From contig NZ_QURB01000009.1 of assembly GCF_003402975.1 (NCBI RefSeq), forward strand, positions 124,001 through 188,000: a DNA stretch of 64,000 nt, in the 5' to 3' direction. Positions 56,001-63,354 of this stretch are shown here, piece after piece (the first letter of the stretch is position 1; every line of letters starts with the position of its first letter). This stretch comes from Brumimicrobium aurantiacum (GTDB lineage Bacteria > Bacteroidota > Bacteroidia > Flavobacteriales_D > Crocinitomicaceae). Under the pieces are notes generated by a model that saw only the letters and a list, made by a program, of their open reading frames with translations, did no database searches and was not told where the DNA came from. The position numbers and the translations under genes are program-made.

Positions 56001-58085
56001 CGCTCGATTGAGTCTAGCAAGTTCATTAGTGGCTTCTTCTTTTTCTTTTGCTAAAGTATTTTTTCTTTTAATCAATTCATCACGTTCTCTTAATTCTTCA
56101 TTGATTACCGATAAATATTCGAAATAAGCATTCGTATTTGTTTGTTCAAGTAATTCTTCACTAACAAAATCTGAATGAGCACTTAAAACGCGTACTAACT
56201 CTACATTGTCTTTTGTGTCAATAGATTTTAGGTCATCGTTTAAGGCTTTAGCTTGATGAAGTAATTGATCTTTTTCCTTATAATCATCTTCTAAAAATGC
56301 CAAAATGACTTGAGCATCCATTAACTCGTTTTTGAGTTTGTTTGAACGGTCAATTTCTTTTTGAGCCATCGCATCCCATTTGCTTTTCTTACTGTTGCTA
56401 GGATCATCTTTACCTAACTGTATTAGAGAATCGGCCTTTTTTATTGCCTTGTTGATGTCTTTATTTCCATTTTGAACAATCAATTTCGATTTGCTAAGTA
56501 AGGAATCGGTACTGGTTTGTCTTTTGTATAGGTCTTTGTATTTTGTTGTAATTAAATCACGAATTTCAACGTTAGTATATTGAGCTAAACCAATTTTTTC
56601 GAATATTTTCTTTTGTTCTTTTATTTTATTCAGTGAATCCAGGTTGTATTGATTACTGTTGACATTCATTTTGGCTTGTTTCTCAATCGCCTCTGCAATA
56701 ATTTCATCGTAATTATCGAACTTCTCATTGAATAGACTATTAAACACAACTACATTTTCCCCTTCTTTATCAATTTCAGTCATATTCAACTTTAAAGGTC
56801 TGAAGTTTTCTAATTCAGGAATTTTGATTGTTTCACTGTGTTCTTTAGTTTCAGACTTTAAGGTTACCACAAAGTTATAATCTCCACTTTTAGGTAGATT
56901 GATGATGTATTCACCTCTTGAATCTGAAGTGAAAAGTCCCATTAAGTCCTCATCTTGATCGTAAACTTTAATTGAAATATTTTTATGTGTCGGATTAACG
57001 ATTGAATTAAACTTACCCTTTAGGACAATCATTTCCATAGGCATTTTTTCAACGCGAACTTTGTAAACATGGATGTTATCCAATTCACTTTCCCTTTGAG
57101 AAGAGAAATAAGCATTTTTCTCCAAAGAATCTACGATATAAAGAAAATCATTATCTGGTGAAGAAATGGAAATGTTCATATTTTCAGGTTCCTTAAAAGC
57201 ATTGCTTTTTGGATCAAATTCACTTCTGAATACATCATATCCTCCCATGCTATTATGACCTTCAGAAGAAAAATACAAATATTTTCCATTTGGGTGCATA
57301 TAAGGATAATCTTCATCGTACGGAGTATTGACGTCACCTAAAACCGGACTTTCTTTAGACCATTCACCATTAGAGTTTCGGAATCTGAAGTAGATGTCTT
57401 TTTGTTCTCCATCATCTCCATAACTCGAATAATAAATGTAATCAGAGTTGGCAGGAAAATGTATTAATGGGGTATGATTATTTTTTCGATCTTGTTTACT
57501 TTGGAATTCTTCTGTCACAATTAAACTCCCACCAATATCCTCTAAATCGTAAATTCTAAAGAAGCTTTCCAGATCGATTTTAGTTTTTTCAAGAACAATT
57601 GCTTGTGTAATATCATTGAATTGTGTTTTACCGTTTCTACACATTTCAATTTGTCGATCTACCTTTAGATGTGCTAGTGCTTTGCTCCCTGCTTTTTCTT
57701 TGTAAGTAGTATAATGTTTAATTGCTTTTGAGAAATTGTATGTTAGATGATAAGCTTTTCCCAGGTAATAGTAGGCTTCATTATCAACATTGCTGTTTTT
57801 TTGAACCGAATAGTTGAGGTACTTAAATGCCTCAGTTTTTTTGTTTGCATTATACAGAAGACAAGTTCCATATTTATAGTTATAATTTGGATTTCTTGGT
57901 TCTAGTGATAATAATCTCAGAAATAAAGGGGTTGCTTCAAGGAACTCTCCTTTTCTAAAATGAGTTTGAGCCTCTTTATCTAGGTCTTCTTTTGTCTTTT
58001 GAGAAAAGGCAGTATTTCCGACGAATATTAATAATAAGAGCATGAATATAAGGTTTGCTCTCATGGATGCAAAGTTTGATTTCAT
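50100..58085 (-). CDS. Giant exported PorE-like protein with 124-residue repeats and two SPOR-like domains
   Basis: 2661 residues. In order: signal peptide (1-28); TPR helices (33-135; YKYGTCLLYNANKKTEAF, AYYYLGKAYHL); PD40-type propeller segment (180-340; YIYYSSYGDDGEQKDIYF, YLYFSSEGHNSMGGYDVF); CRD-like sandwich (355-428). Then comes helical, coiled-coil-prone sequence (430-2230) that includes a divergent unit (about 860-943), six near-identical 124-residue units (944-1687) and another divergent unit (1688-1800). Two SPOR-like domains follow (2242-2325, FRVQIGAF; about 2373-2455, YTVQVGVY), then a C-terminal domain. The N-terminal order matches PorE, a T9SS adaptor whose C-terminal OmpA domain binds peptidoglycan; here SPOR-like domains could play that part. 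Last gene after plsY (28 bases). Function inferred only. Confidence 0.85.
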   Translation of the reverse strand: MKSNFASMRANLIFMLLLLIFVGNTAFSQKTKEDLDKEAQTHFRKGEFLEATPLFLRLLSLEPRNPNYNYKYGTCLLYNANKKTEAFKYLNYSVQKNSNVDNEAYYYLGKAYHLTYNFSKAIKHYTTYKEKAGSKALAHLKVDRQIEMCRNGKTQFNDITQAIVLEKTKIDLESFFRIYDLEDIGGSLIVTEEFQSKQDRKNNHTPLIHFPANSDYIYYSSYGDDGEQKDIYFRFRNSNGEWSKESPVLGDVNTPYDEDYPYMHPNGKYLYFSSEGHNSMGGYDVFRSEFDPKSNAFKEPENMNISISSPDNDFLYIVDSLEKNAYFSSQRESELDNIHVYKVRVEKMPMEMIVLKGKFNSIVNPTHKNISIKVYDQDEDLMGLFTSDSRGEYIINLPKSGDYNFVVTLKSETKEHSETIKIPELENFRPLKLNMTEIDKEGENVVVFNSLFNEKFDNYDEIIAEAIEKQAKMNVNSNQYNLDSLNKIKEQKKIFEKIGLAQYTNVEIRDLITTKYKDLYKRQTSTDSLLSKSKLIVQNGNKDINKAIKKADSLIQLGKDDPSNSKKSKWDAMAQKEIDRSNKLKNELMDAQVILAFLEDDYKEKDQLLHQAKALNDDLKSIDTKDNVELVRVLSAHSDFVSEELLEQTNTNAYFEYLSVINEELRERDELIKRKNTLAKEKEEATNELARLNRAYENASKREKEDLSFAISKAQIKIEALDNEVNYTQQQIEEKSEIEKQKSVLAQINRSPVPENTISEHDLAEEFKKLQNELANTTEAVESQSNNESTNNNLAENNNDLSERKNTEVDSITNDNQNTVENQITEVNLQDSAKQNNELQTNEIAENNSPSSVIDEVLADYKKEIQKIEADIEAGNQTKDALIKRKYQAALKVDETKEEYISLQSENPNESSYQAKIDELDSLEKVIYREIAKIENEIAEENALATNQAAENNVDTTNIAEEVENNNSELVNNFESIEDIDENYTAEIAALENSLQEGSATKSDIVERKKEAIVKVQSLKNEAVFNAENNPENQVAQTAVQQLTEIENSLSEEITVLETEIQAETEALATNQAAENNVDTTNIAEEVENTNTELVNNFESIEDIDEDYAAEIAALENSLQEGSATKSDIVERKKEAMAKVQSLKNEAVLNAENNPENQAAQTTVQQLTEIENTLSEEITVLETEIQAESEALATNQAAENTVDTTKIAEEVENTNTELVNNFESIEDIDENYAAEIAALENSLQEGSATKSDIVERKKEAIVKVQSLKNEAVFNAENNPENQVAQTAVQQLTEIENSLSEEITVLETEIQAETEALATNQAAENNVDTTNIAEEVENTNNELVNNFESIEDIDENYTAEIAALENGLQEGSATKSDIVERKKEAMAKVQSLKNEAVLNAENAPEKQAAQTAVQQLTEIENTLSEEITVLETEIQAETEALATNQAAENTVDTTNIAEEVENTNSEIVNNFESIEDIDENYTAEIAALENSLQEGSATKSDIVERKKEAIAKVQSLKNEAILNAENNPENQAAQTAVQQLTEIENTLSEEITVLETEIQAETEALATNQAAENNVDTTNIAEEVENTNTELVNNFESIEDIDENYTAEIAALENSLQEGSATKSDIVERKKEAIAKVQSLKNEAVLNAENNPENQATQTAVQQLTEIENTLSEEITVLETEIQAETEALATNQAAENTVDTTNIAEEISSETLLKTLDPSYLDDITEIEEAIKNGDASTQELIKRKYQALIVVGDAKTEAILENEQTPSSTLMSKVNTLTEIEDNINTEIDELESKVELVSAQKEAEPSIAENKIGLDITRASIPDKVNKSQTKKEKEKINDLFNEKDELISQAEIDPSLKDDVKFQRKIEKIDDKIATEINKGYENSILKKYPNLTKKSNNIVNRDTKNINSLNSHQSMMKVDDLIQDLESINDPKKKLRVLQEIYQETEKVEGIITQIRRKQNVDAFIEDIIEEQRISNVNTTNATQTRASLEKEQSQISDQLTELKDQLASLKAKQAVAKSNQIELIEYNISQLQQLKMDLDNKYYDNNILLSQMKQQQIDDANKGISREAKKNTLTYAEEVKIASSEEYINQLRNNNRLNQAQHELRVKEEDLKIQHDELKAIYENVENGLSLTRQEKEEIATKLNTISKTKEEVKVLRENVRAKQEAVAETLPLDEDLRRKTENMIARDVAPIKNLPIKSAVMKTAKVGLVINENQNEENLENREVKIINKVEDHLGGLIFRVQIGAFKKPVPNSTFSQFSPISGDKIGSGWIKYVVGLFGNKNTAEIARDKIRTMGYSDAFIVAYCDGERIPVYRAMQLLESGACTPLVNKDEDLIAEETITNKAQTENEEIDELAYNRSAGSAKADVVENKSGLFYTVQVGVYNTPATSEQLMNISPLITKRLPNGVLRYSSGVFNSYSEALPKKEEAVKKGITDAYIVAYYNGVRIPASKANEILASEGESVLQSNKVDDTAEESTYTTTEEVKQAPFINEANTQSLLVSKNKYSSFPTQELNRYNEYNELFYYNPKSKHIQSFLFENDQINTEFSDEFDIKKVYNYTYNVVDTETPFRNKALENAGSSMIQLKVVIDINDLNADLMYAILNATPNKMMNTSSQKVTVEFFAIDHPSNAKSIDELQALLKKLGATKINKMIKIN
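52968..55256 (-). repeat. Six exact-length 372-bp tandem repeats inside the giant gene
   Basis: The word GTAGCCAATGC recurs at 53017, 53389, 53761, 54133, 54505, 54877 and 55249, always 372 bases apart with no indel. In reading frame the six units are 54885-55256, 54513-54884, 54141-54512, 53769-54140, 53397-53768 and 53025-53396, followed by a 57-base partial copy to 52968. Each encodes 124 residues beginning LATNQAAEN. Units are nearly identical in DNA as well as protein, so they are recently amplified or homogenised. Confidence 0.95.
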
Positions 58086-58113
58086 ATTGAGTAAGTTCTG
58101 AGTTGTTATACGA

Positions 58114-58734
58114 CTATTTCTTAAAAAGGTTCATTTTATTTTCATTTCCCTTAATAAGTCTTTTGATATTTTGGTGATGCAAAATAACAACAGCGGATGA
58201 TAAAACAATACTAAAAATTTTTAGTGACAAGTTTTCATTTGAAAAAGCAAATTCAACCAAAAGTGGGAAAGCAACTGATGCGACAATGGCTCCCAACGAA
58301 ACATAATTAAATAGAATGAAAACAATCAAAAATAATACTATACAGATGATTGCTGCCGGTGGGTGAACCCCCAGAATAACCCCTAATGAAGTTGCAACAC
58401 CTTTACCTCCTTTAAACCTAGCGTATAAAGGAAATATATGACCTAATACAACAAACACACCGGAAATGATTTTTAAGTGAATTAAATGGTCATTACTCCA
58501 ATCATAATTGTTTATGAAAAATGGAATCATAACTGCTAATACCCCTTTCAAGACATCAACGATTAGTACAAAACGACCGGCTTTTTTACCTAGAACTCTA
58601 AATGTATTTGTTGCCCCCGCATTTTTACTTCCATGCTCCCTTATGTCCAAGTTGAATTTTATTTTACCAACCCAAACTGCTGTAGGAATGGATCCTAGTA
58701 AATAAGCAATAATACCGTAAATTAAATAATCCAT
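58114..58734 (-). CDS. plsY: Glycerol-3-phosphate acyltransferase PlsY
   Basis: 206 residues, about five to seven membrane helices. Uses acyl phosphate to acylate glycerol-3-phosphate, the first step of phospholipid synthesis. Motifs: LLGSIPTAVWVGK, GSKNAGATNTFRVLGKKAG, and GHIFPLYARFKGGKGVATSLGV. Its substrate comes from GpsA, encoded at 34885. It begins six bases after the stop of the 1535-residue gene and precedes the giant gene by 28 bases, so all are probably co-transcribed. Confidence 0.95.
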   Translation of the reverse strand: MDYLIYGIIAYLLGSIPTAVWVGKIKFNLDIREHGSKNAGATNTFRVLGKKAGRFVLIVDVLKGVLAVMIPFFINNYDWSNDHLIHLKIISGVFVVLGHIFPLYARFKGGKGVATSLGVILGVHPPAAIICIVLFLIVFILFNYVSLGAIVASVAFPLLVEFAFSNENLSLKIFSIVLSSAVVILHHQNIKRLIKGNENKMNLFKK

Positions 58735-58740
58735 TCTAAT

Positions 58741-61700
58741 TTATTTAAAAACACGTAAGAACTGACTTTTATAAGCAGAGCTTTTTGTTACGTCATACAT
58801 AAACTTACGTGACTTTTTCTTGTCTGATTTTAATTCTTCAACTGCTGTATTGAAGTCCTTATCGTCAGTTAATATATTCATGATTCCGTCTTTTCTTAAA
58901 TCGTAATCGATGAAATATTGGAATCCACCAGGAACGATCAATAACATACCTAATCGATCTCCCATATTAGACCTTTGTTCTGCAAAAATATTTGTTGCAA
59001 CGTATTTCATTACTGGTTCATTGAATATGTTGACAATGGCAGATTGAGTCGTTGTTGTTTTTAACCCTCTTTGATTGTCTCCTGGTTTAGTATAAGTTGT
59101 TAGTTTCACTCCTGTAATAACAATTGCATCTTCCATTTCTTTTGGAATATTTTTAAATTCTCTCTTTAAAGTGTAATCTGATTTAATCTTATCAGCCGAT
59201 TTTTGGTCTGTCCACTCTACCAATGCTTGTTCCAACGTTGTTGTATTGAAATCGGCATCTTTTAACCCTTTAACCTCAACTATTTTGGAACCAATTTCTC
59301 TAAAGGCTTTTTCTTCAACAGGAGCTCTAAAGGCCATCGTTAAATCCAAATCAGTTTGTTCTGTTTTTGCGTTGTATTTAACAGAACCTATAGATGTTAC
59401 ATCAACTGCACCATAATCCATTCCTAGCGAAATCTTACCATCACCATCTAAAGAGCATGTTTCTGTTTTCAATGAAATATAATTTCCTTTTTCATTTCTG
59501 TTAATCAGTTTTTCTTGACTTGCAATTTCAAATTCTTTTTGGTTAGGATTGTATTGAAGTAGTCCATTTGCAGAGAAAACTTCAGGATCTTCCTCACCAA
59601 TTACTTGACTCAAGAAAGTAGGGTAGAGGTTCACCTCTTCGATATCTTTCGATATTCTCCAACGAATTCCCACTGTAATTTTGTTTCCTTCCAAATCGAC
59701 CATTTCTTCTGCAACTGGAATTTGTATGTTTTCAGGATTAATCGTTGTTTCAAAAGCCATCCAACTTCTTTCAAAGTCAGGACAATTATGATTTACCTTG
59801 GTAGCTCCTTTGAATGTTAAATACGGATTAGCCGCTTTTAGCTTCACATCTCCATAGAAATCAAATTGTTCACTTAAGTGCAGTATACTGTCCTGATTTA
59901 CGCTACCCACAGCTACTGTTTGATAGGTTGTGTCAAGACGTATTTCTGTCAAATGTATGAGTTGCTTTTCGACCCCTTCACGACCGTACTCATAATCTCC
60001 TGTAGCCGTATACGCTCTTCTTGCAGTTACTTCTGCGTCTACATTAATAATTGAATGGTATTTGGTAATAAAGTTGGCAATGATTTTCGCATTTTCAAAC
60101 TTCTCCATTTTTGCATTTTTACGGATAACCACCACCGAACTATCTGGGAAAATTCTAGCATCTGCAATTTCTAGAAATTCTGTATCATAAGCATATATTG
60201 TTCTTTCTTTCAAACTAAACATAGCTTTTGGAGATAAGAATTGTAACGAATCTTGCTTTGGATGAACAGAGAAGAAGTTCGGACCATCGAGATCCATGCC
60301 ACTTTCGATGGCTAAATTGTCTTGTTTCTTCTTTTCTAGGGTCATCTCATCTTGATCCATCAACCATGTAAATTGGTCAATTTCACAGATGTATTGGTTC
60401 ACCGGAAATTCAACAATTGAGATACCTTTATTGGGTCTAAAAACCCCGTTACGTTTTTTAAAGTCTAAAGTACCATTGACATTGTCTGTTTTAAAGGCTA
60501 ATGCATTCTCCGTTAAATCTCCTTTTTTTTTAAAGGAATTGGTTAACTCGAAAGAGGCTTTATCTGTGTTCGTTTGCCACCTTGTGAAATCAAAGTTTTT
60601 AGATTTTATTTTTGCAGCTTTCAAATCAATAGTTCCTCTACCTTTCATTCCTTTTTCATTCAATACAGTAGAACCCTTTAGAGAAGCTTCTCCATCGAAA
60701 AAGTTGATGTTTTCATTGTGAGATCGCGCCTTAAGTGTTTTTTCACGTGGAAGGAAAGTGATAAAAGCATCTGGTCCAACAGCATCAGGGAATTCAACAC
60801 CTGCTTCTTGAGGACGGTTCTCAAATTCTGCTACACCAATCGTTGAATCAGGTAAGAATGTGAAAAGTGATTTTGAAGTTGAGGAAGAATTAATAAAGTT
60901 GATTGTTCCGCCACCTTGTAATCCATTATTTGAAAGTAATATTTTATTCTCGTATCGTGCCTCAGTTCCATAAAACTCGTAACCTTGATCTGGTACATCT
61001 TGAGAGAATCCTAATGAATAATCAGGCATAACTTTTAATTCATCTCTCATTTTTGGGAAAATTCCAGCCGAAGTTAACTCTCCCGGGAATCTTAATTCTT
61101 TTTCATCAAAGGACATTAAACTATCCACTGTGAAAGGATCTATCTCAAAATAGAATCTTTCTTTGTTGTAGGCTCCTAGGTGCAGATCCATTTGGTCGTA
61201 GTACACTCTGGTTTTCTCATTAGAAACCAAAATCGGATAATCGCCATATCCTTTATTTAATCCAGATCTGTTTTTCGTATGGTCAACCAGAATCTCTCCT
61301 TGAAGTCCGTTGATTACAGACTGCAATGGAATGGCGCGTTCTCCATCTTCTTTTCTTAATGGGTTAGCATTAAAATAAGCCATTTCAGAAGCATATATGT
61401 TGAACTTGTTTTTTGCATAATCAAATTCTCCATCATCAACTTTTACCTCCCATTTTCCTGTATTAATCCAACCATCGAAAACAAAATTCCTGTTTTTCTT
61501 AACCAAAACTCTATTGCTGTCAGGAAATATGGTTGTTCTCTTCATATCTGAAATTTTGATAAAGTCAATGGCATTAATATTCATATCCAATGTAACAATA
61601 TCCATAGTTCCATATTCCGATATTTTAGCACGTTCCTTATTTCGTTTATTGACCAATTCTTGATATTTTTTATCACGTCGATTTTGTTCTCCTCCTTGTT

Positions 61701-63348
61701 CTACGCGCATTGGAGCTAAGTCAGAAACAAAAGAGATATTATCATAATCAGTTTTACGTGCTTTAGACTTAACAAAGTGTTCAGTTTTTGGATTCACATA
61801 CACATAATCTCTTTCAGGGTCGTAACTGATAAAACCTAGAGCTGAAAGTTGAAGTAATTTTGGTTTTGCTTGTTGAATGGTTCTGTTTAATGCTGTTGCG
61901 GCTGTACCTTCAGTCATCTCAAATTTATCATACTTATAAGCATAATTGTATAATGAAACCAGAGGGTGTTCAGACTCTAATCCTTGTATTTTCTGATAAA
62001 GACGCTCATCATAATAATCGAATGATTCAAATCTCGCTTTTCTTTGTTGTTCTGAAGTGTTGATGTCATAGCCAAGAATTAATTCACTTTCAGATTTATT
62101 CCAAATAATTTCATCAACATACATATTCAATTTATGAAATGAATTAACGAAAGGTGCTTGAGATATGGCTTCAGTACCACGTTGGAGTTTTAATTGTTGT
62201 TGTTCTCTATTGTAAATGACATCAAGACCTGTATGAGTAATAGAGTCTTTCATCCCTATATACATCACAATTTTTGCCATTTCTGTAGTCATATTGTTCT
62301 TATTCAAACGGACTTGGTCGGAGTGAGTAATTACGTAAGTTTTTCCTTTCTTATAATAAGTTAATTCCGCTTGTTCATCATCATTTCCTACACCAATAAA
62401 TTGATCTCCAGTTAATGAAAAACCTCCTTTATAATCTACTCCATCTACAATGTTATCGATCTCAAATTTTGCCTCATAAGAACTAAATTGAGGATAGGAT
62501 TTAATTCGATCTTCACGATAATTTCCTTTAATAGCCCTGTCAATTATTTTACCTTCTACTAAACCTTCTATGTAGGGTGTTTTTAGTGAAACACTATCAA
62601 TAGATAGATTGGTTGAGCGAAATGAAATCGAAAAATCATTTAACGTAGCAAAGGTTTCTTCTTTTGATAAGCCTGCTTTTTCCCAAGTAAAGGTACCGCC
62701 ATTTCCTTTGAATTTTTGAGAAGTTAAATCAACTTTTCCACTGGTATTTCTAATTATGATAGAATCAGTAAATGGAATGTCTCTTTGACCTCTATTAAAT
62801 GTTCTACAAGATAATGTAGTATTGTTAATTGCTAAAAATGGTCCTTTATCATATGAGAATGAAAAATCATTTCCAGTTAATTCCCACGTGAAATTTGGAT
62901 CAGAAGCGATAACTCCTTCATATAGGAATGATTTTGAAACCTCAAGAAAACCTTCAAGCCTTCTTGTATTTCTATTACTTAAAAGGTCTTCGACAATCGT
63001 TTGCCAGTCATCGAAAACTCCTCCGGTTCTTCCTTTTTGAATTAATGAGTAAACTGCTGTAACGTAGTTGTCTAGGTGTGGGTAAGGAGCTAGGCCTTTT
63101 TCGTCTATCTTTTCAACAGTGCTTTTCATTTGTTGAAAACGTTGTTCAGGAAATTGGCTAGCATCTAAGAGAAGAGGTGAAAGCTCATCATCAATAAATT
63201 CTTTAACCTCTTTTGTACGACCTGCATTCATTTTTCGTGAATATTCTGAAAGGAATTTTTCACGTTCTTCATTGGCTTTATCTTTCTGACTAAAAGTAAA
63301 TGGAATAGAAAATAAAAGCGCTAAGATAAAAATGGAGATCGTTTTCAT
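58741..63348 (-). CDS. Very large exported protein of unknown function
   Basis: 1535 residues with a signal peptide (MKTISIFILALLFSIPFTFSQ). A helical N-terminal part (about 25-160) is followed by a very long strand-rich region with no recognised domain. Short self-similar segments are visible: ISDMKRTTIFPDSNRVLVKKN near 598-618 and IADARIFPDSSVVVIRKNAK near 1060-1080. Repeated strand patterns such as FEIDPFTVDSL and YICEIDQFTWLMD suggest a long beta-solenoid or OstA/LptA-like jelly roll, which I cannot confirm. The C-terminus is basic and lacks a T9SS sorting domain. It lies six bases after prmA and six before plsY. Confidence 0.75.
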   Translation of the reverse strand: MKTISIFILALLFSIPFTFSQKDKANEEREKFLSEYSRKMNAGRTKEVKEFIDDELSPLLLDASQFPEQRFQQMKSTVEKIDEKGLAPYPHLDNYVTAVYSLIQKGRTGGVFDDWQTIVEDLLSNRNTRRLEGFLEVSKSFLYEGVIASDPNFTWELTGNDFSFSYDKGPFLAINNTTLSCRTFNRGQRDIPFTDSIIIRNTSGKVDLTSQKFKGNGGTFTWEKAGLSKEETFATLNDFSISFRSTNLSIDSVSLKTPYIEGLVEGKIIDRAIKGNYREDRIKSYPQFSSYEAKFEIDNIVDGVDYKGGFSLTGDQFIGVGNDDEQAELTYYKKGKTYVITHSDQVRLNKNNMTTEMAKIVMYIGMKDSITHTGLDVIYNREQQQLKLQRGTEAISQAPFVNSFHKLNMYVDEIIWNKSESELILGYDINTSEQQRKARFESFDYYDERLYQKIQGLESEHPLVSLYNYAYKYDKFEMTEGTAATALNRTIQQAKPKLLQLSALGFISYDPERDYVYVNPKTEHFVKSKARKTDYDNISFVSDLAPMRVEQGGEQNRRDKKYQELVNKRNKERAKISEYGTMDIVTLDMNINAIDFIKISDMKRTTIFPDSNRVLVKKNRNFVFDGWINTGKWEVKVDDGEFDYAKNKFNIYASEMAYFNANPLRKEDGERAIPLQSVINGLQGEILVDHTKNRSGLNKGYGDYPILVSNEKTRVYYDQMDLHLGAYNKERFYFEIDPFTVDSLMSFDEKELRFPGELTSAGIFPKMRDELKVMPDYSLGFSQDVPDQGYEFYGTEARYENKILLSNNGLQGGGTINFINSSSTSKSLFTFLPDSTIGVAEFENRPQEAGVEFPDAVGPDAFITFLPREKTLKARSHNENINFFDGEASLKGSTVLNEKGMKGRGTIDLKAAKIKSKNFDFTRWQTNTDKASFELTNSFKKKGDLTENALAFKTDNVNGTLDFKKRNGVFRPNKGISIVEFPVNQYICEIDQFTWLMDQDEMTLEKKKQDNLAIESGMDLDGPNFFSVHPKQDSLQFLSPKAMFSLKERTIYAYDTEFLEIADARIFPDSSVVVIRKNAKMEKFENAKIIANFITKYHSIINVDAEVTARRAYTATGDYEYGREGVEKQLIHLTEIRLDTTYQTVAVGSVNQDSILHLSEQFDFYGDVKLKAANPYLTFKGATKVNHNCPDFERSWMAFETTINPENIQIPVAEEMVDLEGNKITVGIRWRISKDIEEVNLYPTFLSQVIGEEDPEVFSANGLLQYNPNQKEFEIASQEKLINRNEKGNYISLKTETCSLDGDGKISLGMDYGAVDVTSIGSVKYNAKTEQTDLDLTMAFRAPVEEKAFREIGSKIVEVKGLKDADFNTTTLEQALVEWTDQKSADKIKSDYTLKREFKNIPKEMEDAIVITGVKLTTYTKPGDNQRGLKTTTTQSAIVNIFNEPVMKYVATNIFAEQRSNMGDRLGMLLIVPGGFQYFIDYDLRKDGIMNILTDDKDFNTAVEELKSDKKKSRKFMYDVTKSSAYKSQFLRVFK

Positions 63349-63354
63349 AATTAC

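Noticed and set aside
60389-60721. 110-codon plus-strand open frame within the 1535-residue gene
   Set aside because: Antisense shadow with no start context or recognisable domain.
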